The notes beneath the pieces were generated by a model. That model did not search any database and was not told the origin of the DNA. It saw nothing but the letters and a program-made list of their open reading frames with translations. A program made the translations under genes and the position numbers. From positions 2,186,811 through 2,250,810 of the forward strand of contig NZ_CP132359.1 of assembly GCF_030758975.1 (NCBI RefSeq): a DNA stretch of 64,000 nt, in the 5' to 3' direction. Shown here piece by piece: positions 47,020-54,913 of this stretch (position 1 is its first letter; each line of letters opens with the position of its first letter). The stretch is from Bosea beijingensis. Its GTDB lineage: Bacteria; Pseudomonadota; Alphaproteobacteria; Rhizobiales; Beijerinckiaceae.

Positions 47020-47092
47020 CGACGGTTTCGCCATTGTTTTGCCGTTCGTCTGGGTTTCAGACATGGCGAGATTGTCCGAAGGGAGATTTGAC

Positions 47093-47734
47093 ATGGCCAA
47101 ACGCATCCGCGTGGCTCATCTGCTCATCGTCGGCGGGCTTGTGCTCGGGGCGTCGCCTGCCTTCGCGCAGGAAGGCTCGCTCATCTACAACTTCATGCAG
47201 GGCGTCTTCGGCAAGGGAGAAGGGGCCGACATCGACTATCGTGCCCGCGCCCCGCTGGTCGTGCCGCCGAACTCGACGCTGCCGCGTCCGCAGCAGGCCG
47301 CCAGCGAGCGCAATGCCGCCTGGCCGAACGATCCTGACGTCCAGCGCCGCAAGGATGCGGCCAATCCGGCACCTTACGAGGAGCCTCTCGGCCTGAAGAA
47401 CATCGCGCGCATGTCGCCCGAGGAGATTCGCCGCGGCCGGACGACGCGTGCGCCGGTCGGGCCGCGCTTCGCGGAGGACGACAACAACTACAACAACATC
47501 ATCAAGCCGATCGTGGTTGGGCGCGAGATGGCCGCGCGTCAGGCCAAGGTCGACGAGAATGCCGCTGCCTACGGCTCCGAGCCGCCGCGCCGCACGCTCA
47601 CCGAGCCGCCGACCGGCTATCGCCGCCCGGCTGGGACGGCTGCCCTCGGCCCGGGCAAGGGTGGCCCCGTCGAGGACAAGCAGTCTGCCGGTATCCGCGA
47701 GTTCTCGACCGGCCGTATCCCGGTGATCGAGTAA
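47093..47734 (+). CDS. Exported protein of unknown function downstream of lspA
   Basis: A 213-residue protein with signal peptide MAKRIRVAHLLIVGGLVLGASPAFA cleaved before QEGS; there is no lipobox cysteine. The mature part is proline- and charge-rich and probably poorly ordered (RARAPLVVPPNSTLPRP; RMSPEEIRRGRTTRAP). The APLVVPP segment recalls DUF3035 lipoproteins that follow lspA in other alphaproteobacteria, but the similarity is short. GGGAG precedes the ATG chosen; another in-frame ATG lies at 47063. It is the last gene before a strong terminator. Confidence 0.65.
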   Translation: MAKRIRVAHLLIVGGLVLGASPAFAQEGSLIYNFMQGVFGKGEGADIDYRARAPLVVPPNSTLPRPQQAASERNAAWPNDPDVQRRKDAANPAPYEEPLGLKNIARMSPEEIRRGRTTRAPVGPRFAEDDNNYNNIIKPIVVGREMAARQAKVDENAAAYGSEPPRRTLTEPPTGYRRPAGTAALGPGKGGPVEDKQSAGIREFSTGRIPVIE

Positions 47735-47829
47735 GCATCCCGGCAAAGGCGAGGGCCATCGTTCTGCTTTGATCGCCGGTTGCGATCGCCTCTTGCCGAA
47801 GCGGGGATGCCCGACCAAGTTGTCATGAA

Positions 47830-47858
47830 GGGCGGGCGCGTCGCGCCCGCCCTTTTTT
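47830..47858 (+). terminator. Strong rho-independent terminator
   Basis: GGGCGGGCGC (47830-47839) pairs with GCGCCCGCCC (47843-47852), followed by six T. It closes the ileS-lspA-exported protein unit. A weaker outer pairing GCATCCCGGCAAAGGCGAG with CTCTTGCCGAAGCGGGGATGC (47735-47810) lies just upstream. Confidence 0.9.
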
Positions 47859-47879
47859 CGATTGAGGAGACGGCAACAG

Positions 47880-49169
47880 GTGAACATCCATGCGCACCGG
47901 ACCGACCTGGCGGAGCCGGTCGAATCCTTCCGGTTGGCCAATGGCCTCGATGTCGTCGTCGTGAAGGACCGGCGTGCGCCGGTCGTGACCCATATGGTCT
48001 GGTATCGCAACGGCTCGGCCGATGATCCGACCGGCAAGTCGGGCATCGCGCATTTCCTCGAGCACCTGATGTTCAAAGGCACCGAACGCTGGCCGGCGGG
48101 CGAATTCTCCAAGATCGTTGCCGGCTATGGCGGCCAGGAGAACGCCTTCACCTCCTTCGACTACACCGCCTATTTCCAGCGCGTGCCGAAAGAACATCTG
48201 CGCGCGATGATGGATTACGAAGCCGACCGCATGACCGGCCTCTCCTTTGACGAGAGCGTGGTCGCCCCCGAGCGCGACGTGGTGCTGGAGGAGCGGCGCA
48301 TGCGCGTCGATTCCGACCCGTCCGCCCAGCTCGGCGAGGAATTCTCAGCGACGCTGTTCTTCCATCACCCGTATGGCACGCCGATCATCGGCTGGGAGCA
48401 TGAGATCGAGCGCCTGAGCCGGGACGACGCCTTCGCCTATTACCAGCGCTTCTACACGCCCGAGAACGCGATCCTCGTTGTCGCCGGGGATACCGATGCC
48501 GCCGAGGTCCGCCGTCTCGCCGAGGAAACCTACGGCAAGATCGCGGCCCGTGGCGCGGCACCTGTCCGTTCCCGCCCGATCGAGCCGGAGCCTCGCGCCT
48601 CGCGCCGTGTCCAGCTCAACGATCCACGCGTGCAGCAGCCCTCTTTGCGCCGAGGCTGGCTGACCCCGACCTATACCGCCGGCGCGCGCGACGAGGTGCT
48701 CGCGCTCGAACTCGTTGCCGAGATCCTCGGTGGCGGCACCACCTCGCGGCTCTATCGCAGGCTCTGCGTCGAGGACGAACTGGCCGCCGGAGCCAGCGCC
48801 TATTTCATGGGCTCGATGGTCGATCGCGCCGCCTTCCAGATCTCCGCCAGTCCGCGCCCCGGCGTCGAGATGGCGGCAATGGAAGCCGGGCTCGATGCGG
48901 CGCTAGCCGCTTTCCTGGCGGATGGGCCGAGCGAGCTGGAACTGGCCCGCGCCCGCACGCGGCTGGTGGCGGAGACGGTCTTCGCTCGCGACAATCAGGC
49001 CTCGCTCGCCCGCATCTTCGGCTCGGCGCTCGCCGTGGGCGAGACGGTCGAGGACGTGCTGGCCTGGCCCGAGCGTATCGAGGCGGTCAGCCGCGAGGCC
49101 GTGGTCGAGGCGGCTCGCCGTTATCTCAAGCCTGATCGCAGCGTCACCGGCCTGCTGCTGCCGGCCTGA
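47880..49169 (+). CDS. M16 family zinc metallopeptidase (catalytic-type subunit)
   Basis: A 429-residue insulinase/processing-peptidase-like protein. The inverted zinc motif HxxEH is intact as HFLEH at residues 58-62, and the third ligand region ERDVVLEERRMRVD lies near 138. The C-terminal half has EILGGGTTSRLYRRL and RDNQASLARIFG. No clear signal peptide is visible in this reading. The GTG start at 47880 has GAGGAG ten bases before it. It pairs with the next gene as a heterodimer (inference from M16B pairs). Confidence 0.88.
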   Translation: MNIHAHRTDLAEPVESFRLANGLDVVVVKDRRAPVVTHMVWYRNGSADDPTGKSGIAHFLEHLMFKGTERWPAGEFSKIVAGYGGQENAFTSFDYTAYFQRVPKEHLRAMMDYEADRMTGLSFDESVVAPERDVVLEERRMRVDSDPSAQLGEEFSATLFFHHPYGTPIIGWEHEIERLSRDDAFAYYQRFYTPENAILVVAGDTDAAEVRRLAEETYGKIAARGAAPVRSRPIEPEPRASRRVQLNDPRVQQPSLRRGWLTPTYTAGARDEVLALELVAEILGGGTTSRLYRRLCVEDELAAGASAYFMGSMVDRAAFQISASPRPGVEMAAMEAGLDAALAAFLADGPSELELARARTRLVAETVFARDNQASLARIFGSALAVGETVEDVLAWPERIEAVSREAVVEAARRYLKPDRSVTGLLLPA

Positions 49170-49227
49170 CGCCGCCGCCCCGTGTTCGAACGGGCGGGTC
49201 CTTCGCGTCCCGCCGACAGGAAGCGCC

Positions 49228-50523
49228 ATGAACGCCCCGATTCCGACGCCCAAGCTCAATACCGCCGGCCCCGCCATCGCCGTCCAGACCGTCCGCTCGC
49301 CCGGCGGCGTCGAGGCCTGGCTGGTCGAGGAGCACAGCCTGCCGCTGATCGCGGTCGATTTCGCCTTCGATGGTGGCGCCAGCCGCGATCCCGAGAACGC
49401 CGCCGGCAGCGCCTATCTGATTTCCGGCCTGCTCGACGAGGGCGCCGGCGATCTCGATGCCGAGGCCTTCCAGGGCCGCATGGCCGACCATGCCATCAGC
49501 CTCGGCTTCGACGCCCGCCGCGACGATTTCCACGGCTATCTCCAGACGCTTTCGACGCATCGCGACACGGCCTTCGACCTGCTCGGGCTGGCGCTCAACC
49601 AGCCGCGCTTCGATGCCGACGCCGTCGCCCGTGTCCGTGCCCAGGTCATCGCCGGCCTGCAGCGCCAGGCGAAGAACCCCGAGGTGATGTGCCGCAACGC
49701 GCTCTATGCCGCGGCCTTCCCGGGCCATGCCTATGGCCGGTCCGAGAAGGGCGATCTCGACAGCGTCTCCAGGCTGGAAGCTCCGGCGCTCAAGGCGCTG
49801 CGGCCGACGCTGTTGGATCGTGCGGGCCTCAAGATCGTCGTCGTCGGTGACATCACCGCGACCGAGTTGGCCGGGCGGCTGGATGCGCTGTTCGGCGGCC
49901 TGCCCAAGGGCGAGGTGCGGGCCCGTCCGGCTCAAGCCCTGCCGATCCAGGGGCTCGGCCAGACCCATGTCATCGATCTCGACGTGCCGCAGACCGTGCT
50001 GCGTTTCGTCGGGCCCGGCCTGATGTGGGACGATCCGGATTTCATCACCGCGAGCGTGCTGAACCACATCCTCGGCGGCTCGGCCTTCACCTCGCGCCTC
50101 TTCATGGAAGTGCGCGAGAAGCGCGGCCTCGCCTATGGCGTCTCCTCCAGCCTGATGCCCCTGCGCGAGAGCGCCATGCTGGTCGGCGGCACCGCCACCC
50201 GCAACGACCGCGCGGCTGAGTCGATGAAGGTGATCCGCGAGGAGATGCTCAAGCTCGCCGAGGAAGGCCCGACCGAGCACGAGGTCGAGGAGGCCAAGCG
50301 CTACATCGTCGGCTCCTACCCGTTGCGCTTCGACACCTCGCCGAAGATCGCCGGCGAATTGCTGGCGCTTGCCTTGCGCGGCGACACGCCGGATTTCCTC
50401 GCCCGGCGCAACGGCCTTTTCGCCGCGGTGACGCTGGCCGACGTCAAGCGCGTTGCGCATCGCCTCTTCGGCAACCCCGAACTGCTCGTGCAGGCGGTTG
50501 GCAAGCCGGTCGCCCTCGTCTGA
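49228..50523 (+). CDS. M16 family protein lacking the zinc motif (non-catalytic partner)
   Basis: A 431-residue M16-fold protein. At the place of HxxEH it reads AYLISGLLDEGAG, so zinc ligands are absent. The second domain has ASVLNHILGGSAFTSRLFMEVREKRGLAYGVSS, which carries the substrate-binding Arg-Tyr pair typical of the partner subunit. AGGAAG precedes the ATG. Division of labour between a zinc subunit and a substrate-holding subunit is known from bacterial M16B pairs. Confidence 0.88.
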   Translation: MNAPIPTPKLNTAGPAIAVQTVRSPGGVEAWLVEEHSLPLIAVDFAFDGGASRDPENAAGSAYLISGLLDEGAGDLDAEAFQGRMADHAISLGFDARRDDFHGYLQTLSTHRDTAFDLLGLALNQPRFDADAVARVRAQVIAGLQRQAKNPEVMCRNALYAAAFPGHAYGRSEKGDLDSVSRLEAPALKALRPTLLDRAGLKIVVVGDITATELAGRLDALFGGLPKGEVRARPAQALPIQGLGQTHVIDLDVPQTVLRFVGPGLMWDDPDFITASVLNHILGGSAFTSRLFMEVREKRGLAYGVSSSLMPLRESAMLVGGTATRNDRAAESMKVIREEMLKLAEEGPTEHEVEEAKRYIVGSYPLRFDTSPKIAGELLALALRGDTPDFLARRNGLFAAVTLADVKRVAHRLFGNPELLVQAVGKPVALV

Positions 50524-50561
50524 AATAGCCTTCGTCTTCTCGTCGATACGGATAGGTCTAC

Positions 50562-51887
50562 ATGCTCCAGCAAAGCTTCGATCTCGCGCTTGAATCCAAG
50601 GTCGGCAAGGGCGGCATTCCCGATGCGGCCTTCGAGACGGCGCTGGCCGATCTCAAGCCCGCGTTGGCGAAGCTGCAGGCGCAGGCCAAGGATGGCACGC
50701 TGCCGCTGCTGAAGCTGCCGAGCGACACGGCCGATCTCGGCCCCGTGAAGGCCGCTGCTGCGCGGCTGAAATCCGGCGGCACGACCGATGTCCTCGTGCT
50801 CGGCACCGGCGGCTCCAGCCTCGGCGGCCAGACCCTGGCGCAACTCACCGGCTACGGCATCGCCGGCCTGTCGCAGTTCACGCCCGGCCCGCATGTCCAT
50901 TTCATCGACAATCTCGACCCGGCGACCTATGCGGCCTTGCTCGCGAAGCTTCCGCTCAAGACGACCAAATTCGTCGCGATCTCGAAATCGGGCGGCACCG
51001 GCGAGACCCTGCTGCAATCGATCGCGGCGATCGAGGCCTTGCGTGGCGCGCATCTGACCGACCCGCAGATCGGCCAGCATTTCGAGGGCCTGTCAGAGCC
51101 CGCCAAATCCGGCAAGCTGCATCCGCTGCGCGCCTTGCTCGAGCCCTTCGGTACGCCCTTCCTTGAACACCATACCGATGTCGGCGGCCGCTATTCCGTG
51201 CTGACCAATTGCGGCCTGCTGCCGGCCGCCGTGCTCGGCCTCGACATCGAGGCGCTGCGCCTCGGCGCCGGCCGTGCCGTCGCGCCGCTCTTCGCCGGCA
51301 AAGACGTCCGCGAGACGCCGGCTGCGGTCGGTGCGGCGTTGCATCTTGCCGCGATGCGCTCGGGCAAGAACATCGCCGTGCTCATGCCCTATGCCGACAA
51401 GCTCGCCTTGCTCACCCGCTGGTGGATGCAGCTCTGGGCGGAGAGCCTCGGCAAGGACGGGCAGGGCACCCAGCCCGTCGGCGCGCTCGGCCCGGTCGAC
51501 CAGCATTCGCAGCAGCAGCTCTATCTCGCCGGCCCCAAGGACAAGTTCTTCACGGTCATCACCACGAGCGTGAAGGGCAAGGGGCCGCAGATCGACGCCG
51601 CCCTCGCCGAGAAGATCGGGCAGGCCGATTTCGCCGGCAAGACGATTGGCGACCTCGTCGCGGCGCAGGGTGTCGCTATGATCGACACCTTCGCCAAGAA
51701 CAGCTGCGCTGTCAGACGCTTCCATGTCGAACATATAGACGAGACCAGCCATGGCGAGATGCTGATGCATTTCATGCTGGAGACGATCCTGACCGGTTAT
51801 GCGATGGGCGTGGACCCGTTCGACCAGCCGGCGGTGGAGGAGGCTAAGCTCCTCGCCAAGCGCTATCTTGCCGAAGGGCGGGCCTGA
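50562..51887 (+). CDS. pgi: Glucose-6-phosphate isomerase
   Basis: A 441-residue enzyme interconverting glucose-6-phosphate and fructose-6-phosphate. Sugar-isomerase motifs include GTGGSSLGGQ near 80, SKSGGTGETLLQS near 144 and the signature GPVDQHSQQQLYLAGP near 310, with the C-terminal GYAMGVDPFDQPAVEEAK. It is about 100 residues shorter than E. coli Pgi but covers both SIS domains. Together with zwf, pgl and eda at 7.5-10.4 kb it places hexose-phosphate metabolism on this chromosome. Confidence 0.94.
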   Translation: MLQQSFDLALESKVGKGGIPDAAFETALADLKPALAKLQAQAKDGTLPLLKLPSDTADLGPVKAAAARLKSGGTTDVLVLGTGGSSLGGQTLAQLTGYGIAGLSQFTPGPHVHFIDNLDPATYAALLAKLPLKTTKFVAISKSGGTGETLLQSIAAIEALRGAHLTDPQIGQHFEGLSEPAKSGKLHPLRALLEPFGTPFLEHHTDVGGRYSVLTNCGLLPAAVLGLDIEALRLGAGRAVAPLFAGKDVRETPAAVGAALHLAAMRSGKNIAVLMPYADKLALLTRWWMQLWAESLGKDGQGTQPVGALGPVDQHSQQQLYLAGPKDKFFTVITTSVKGKGPQIDAALAEKIGQADFAGKTIGDLVAAQGVAMIDTFAKNSCAVRRFHVEHIDETSHGEMLMHFMLETILTGYAMGVDPFDQPAVEEAKLLAKRYLAEGRA

Positions 51888-51910
51888 GGCGCGTTTTCCG
51901 GTAGAGGCAC

Positions 51911-52012
51911 GTCATGCTCGGGCTTGACCCGAGCATCTCATGACATGAAGGCTCAGGAGCCTCTTTCGGAGAGAGATTCTCGGGTCTGCGCTTCGCTCCG
52001 CCCGAGAATGAC
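51911..52012. repeat. Paired-hairpin intergenic repeat, family C
   Basis: The ends GTCATGCTCGGG and CCCGAGAATGAC are inverted repeats matching at 11 of 12 positions. Inside are a hairpin ATGCTCGGG-CTTGA-CCCGAGCAT (51914-51936) and ATTCTCGGG...CCCGAGAAT (51976-52009) with GCGCTTCGCTCCGC in its loop. It fills the gap between pgi and mutL. Confidence 0.75.
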
Positions 52013-52044
52013 GAGCCCAGTTTGCCGATGATCGCCAGAGTTCC

Positions 52045-53850
52045 ATGACCGTCCGCCGCCTCGATCCCATCCTGGTCGATCGCATCGCCGCCGGCGAGGT
52101 GATCGAGCGGCCGGCTGCGGCCGTAAAGGAGCTGGTCGAGAACGCGATCGATGCCGGCGCGCGGTCGATCGCGGTGACCATTCAGGGCGGCGGGCGTGAA
52201 CTGATCCGCGTCGTCGATGACGGCGCGGGCATGACGCCGGAAGACCTCGAGCTCGCTGTCGACCGTCATGCCACCTCGAAACTCCCCGACGGCGATCTCT
52301 TTGCCATCGACACGCTCGGCTTCCGTGGCGAGGCGCTGCCTTCGATCGGGTCGGTCGCAAGGCTCTCGATCGCGACACGCCGGCGCGACGCAGCTCAGGG
52401 GTCAGGTCTTGTCGTCGAAGCCGGAGAGAAGGGCGTGGTCCGCCCCGTCGCCGCGGCGCCCGGCACGCGCATCGAGGTCAGCGACCTCTTCATCTTCACC
52501 CCGGCCCGCCTGAAATTCCTGAAGAGCGACCGGGCCGAGGCGCAGGCCGTCTCCGAGATGCTGAGGCGCCTCGCCATCGCCCATCCCGAGATCCGCTTCT
52601 CGCTCGAAGGCGAGCATATCAGCGCCTTCGACTGGCCGGCGGAGCCGATCGGCGAGGAGGGCCTGCTGCGCCGTCTCGGCCGCGCGCTTGGTCGCGACTT
52701 TCCCGAGAATGCGCTCAGGATCGAGGCTGAGCGCGAGGGTTTCGGCATCTCCGGCTTCGCCGGCCTGCCGACCTTCCATCGTGGCACCTCGGCCGGCGTG
52801 CATCTTTCCGTCAACGGCCGGCCGGTGCGCGATAAATTGCTGCTCTCGGCCGTGCGCGGCGCCTATGCCGATGTCGTGCCCTCCGACCGCCATCCGGTGC
52901 TCTTCCTCGATATCGGCTGCGATCCGCGCTCGGTCGACGTCAACGTCCACCCCGCCAAGAGCGAGGTCCGCTTCCGTGATCCTGCATTGGTGCGCGGCCT
53001 CGTCGTCTCCGGCCTGAAGGCCGCGCTCGCTGCCGCCGGCCATCGCGCCACCACGACGGGCGGCGCCCGCACGCTCGACGCCTTCCGCGCCGTGCTCTCG
53101 ATGGGCGGCAGCGGCAGCGCGATCCCGCGCCCGTCCTTCCCGCAGGCGCAGAGCTGGAGCGCGCCGACCCCGCACCCGGCAAGCGCCCCGCAACCCGGCT
53201 TCTCGGATTTCGCTGCGCCTTCAGCGGACGCCCGCGCCCATCTCGCGGAGCCTTCGCCCGACGCGCTCGACCGGCCGCTCGGCGCTGCGCGCGCCCAGGT
53301 CCACGAGACCTATATCGTCGCCCAGACCCGCGAGGGCGTCGTCATCGTCGACCAGCACGCCGCCCATGAGCGGCTGGTCTATGAACGCCTCAAGGCCGAG
53401 CGCGCCCGCAATGGCATCGCGCGCCAGCCCCTGCTCCTGCCCGAAGTGGTCGAGCTCGACCCGGTCGATGCCGACCGCCTGATCGCGGCGGGCGGCGAGC
53501 TCGAAAGCCTCGGGCTCGTGCTTGAATCCTTTGGTCCGGGCGCGGTGCTGGTGCGCGAGGCGCCGAGCCAGCTTGCCGGCGGCAATCTCCAGCGCCTCGT
53601 CAGCGACGTCGCCGATGCGCTCGCTGAACACGGCACGGCGGGCTCGCTGGAGCGCCGGCTCGACCATGTGCTGGCGACGATGGCATGCCATAACTCGGTC
53701 CGCGCCGGCCGCCGGATGCGCCCGGAGGAGATGGACGCGTTGCTGCGCGAGATGGAGATCACGCCCAATTCCGGCCAGTGCAACCACGGCCGGCCGACCT
53801 ATGTCGAATTGAAGCTGTCGGACATCGAGCGGCTGTTCGGGCGACGGTAA
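52045..53850 (+). CDS. mutL: DNA mismatch repair protein MutL (endonuclease type)
   Basis: A 601-residue protein. The GHKL ATPase has [28 protein letters not shown] (residues 10-37) and [14 protein letters not shown] near 93. An Ala/Pro-rich linker (345-410) joins the dimerisation domain, which carries the metal-dependent nicking motif DQHA-x2-E-x4-E as [12 protein letters not shown], plus ACHNSVRAG and CNHGRPT. It therefore nicks DNA itself rather than calling MutH. Confidence 0.96.
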   Translation: MTVRRLDPILVDRIAAGEVIERPAAAVKELVENAIDAGARSIAVTIQGGGRELIRVVDDGAGMTPEDLELAVDRHATSKLPDGDLFAIDTLGFRGEALPSIGSVARLSIATRRRDAAQGSGLVVEAGEKGVVRPVAAAPGTRIEVSDLFIFTPARLKFLKSDRAEAQAVSEMLRRLAIAHPEIRFSLEGEHISAFDWPAEPIGEEGLLRRLGRALGRDFPENALRIEAEREGFGISGFAGLPTFHRGTSAGVHLSVNGRPVRDKLLLSAVRGAYADVVPSDRHPVLFLDIGCDPRSVDVNVHPAKSEVRFRDPALVRGLVVSGLKAALAAAGHRATTTGGARTLDAFRAVLSMGGSGSAIPRPSFPQAQSWSAPTPHPASAPQPGFSDFAAPSADARAHLAEPSPDALDRPLGAARAQVHETYIVAQTREGVVIVDQHAAHERLVYERLKAERARNGIARQPLLLPEVVELDPVDADRLIAAGGELESLGLVLESFGPGAVLVREAPSQLAGGNLQRLVSDVADALAEHGTAGSLERRLDHVLATMACHNSVRAGRRMRPEEMDALLREMEITPNSGQCNHGRPTYVELKLSDIERLFGRR

Positions 53851-53890
53851 GCGCGTATAAGGCGCCGGGATATCCATCAAGGAGACGGCG

Positions 53891-54316
53891 ATGGCAGACA
53901 GCAACATCGTTCAGGCGGCCTGTCACTGCAAAGGCGTCCGCTTCGAAGCGACATTGGTCGACGGCATGAACACCGCGCGCCGCTGCGATTGCTCGTTCTG
54001 CCGCATGCGCGGCGCGGTCGTCGTGTCGGCGAGCGAGGTCCGGATCGTCTCGGGCGATGACAAGCTCGGCGAGTACCAGTTCAACACCCGGACGGCGAAG
54101 CACTATTTCTGCCTGGGCTGCGGCATCTACACCCATCACCAGCGCCGCTCGAATCCCGGTCAGCTCGGGGTAAACGTCGCCTGCATCGCTGGCGCCAGCC
54201 CCTTCGATTTCCGGGAGCTGCAGGTCAATGACGGCATCAACCACCCCAGCGATAGGCCCGCCGGGTCGAAGGCGGGGATCGCGGGCATCCTGCGCTACGA
54301 GCCGACCCAGGGCTGA
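53891..54316 (+). CDS. GFA/CENP-V domain protein
   Basis: A 141-residue zinc protein of the glutathione-dependent formaldehyde-activating (GFA) family. Cysteine sets are CHCKG (near 13-15), CDCSFC (near 36-41) and FCLGCGIY near 75, which bind two zinc ions in relatives. AAGGAG precedes the ATG. Enzymatic activity is not established for most members. Confidence 0.88.
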   Translation: MADSNIVQAACHCKGVRFEATLVDGMNTARRCDCSFCRMRGAVVVSASEVRIVSGDDKLGEYQFNTRTAKHYFCLGCGIYTHHQRRSNPGQLGVNVACIAGASPFDFRELQVNDGINHPSDRPAGSKAGIAGILRYEPTQG

Positions 54317-54346
54317 GGTCTGCAAGGCGGGTGCAGCGCCGGGTGC

Positions 54347-54910
54347 CTAGGAAGTCACCCGCAGCAGCAGCACCTGCGTCTCGCCGTAAGCCCGCCGCTC
54401 CAGCTCCTCGAAGCCCTTGGGGGGGCTGATCTCGGCATCGGCGGCCTCTTCCAGCACGATCAGCGCGTCCGGCGCGAGCCAGCCACCTTCGCGGGCTGAG
54501 ATGAGCGCCTTCTCGCCAAGGCCCTTGCGATAAGGAGGGTCGCAGAAGACGAGGCCGAACGGCGCCATGCCGGTGATCGGGCCGAGCTTGGTGGCGTCCC
54601 GGCGGAAGATGCGGCTGAAGCCGGCGACACCGAGCGCCATCTGGTTCTCGCGGATGATGCCGCGTGCCTCGGTGCCGTCATCGACCAGCAGCGCGAAGCC
54701 CGCGCCGCGCGAAAGCGCCTCGAAGCCGAGCGCACCCGTGCCGGCGAAGAGATCGAGCACGCGCGCGCCCTCGACCGCGTCGCCATAGGCATGCACGAGC
54801 ACGTTGAACAGGGATTCGCGCAGACGGTCCGAGGTCGGCCGGATGCTGCCGATCCCCGGTTTTGGACCGGCCAGGGGCCGGCCGCCCAGGCGTCCGCCGA
54901 CGATCCGCAT
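54347..54910 (-). CDS. rsmD: 16S rRNA (guanine966-N2)-methyltransferase
   Basis: A 187-residue SAM-dependent methyltransferase. N-terminal MRIVGGRLGGRPLAGPKPG and IRPTSDRLRESLFNVL are family signatures; the SAM site is VLDLFAGTGALGFEALSRGA near 47; the catalytic motif is VFCDPPYRKGLGEKAL near 126. It starts three bases after the stop of the rluB-type gene, forming an operon for ribosomal RNA modification. Confidence 0.94.
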   Translation of the reverse strand: MRIVGGRLGGRPLAGPKPGIGSIRPTSDRLRESLFNVLVHAYGDAVEGARVLDLFAGTGALGFEALSRGAGFALLVDDGTEARGIIRENQMALGVAGFSRIFRRDATKLGPITGMAPFGLVFCDPPYRKGLGEKALISAREGGWLAPDALIVLEEAADAEISPPKGFEELERRAYGETQVLLLRVTS

Positions 54911-54913
54911 CGC

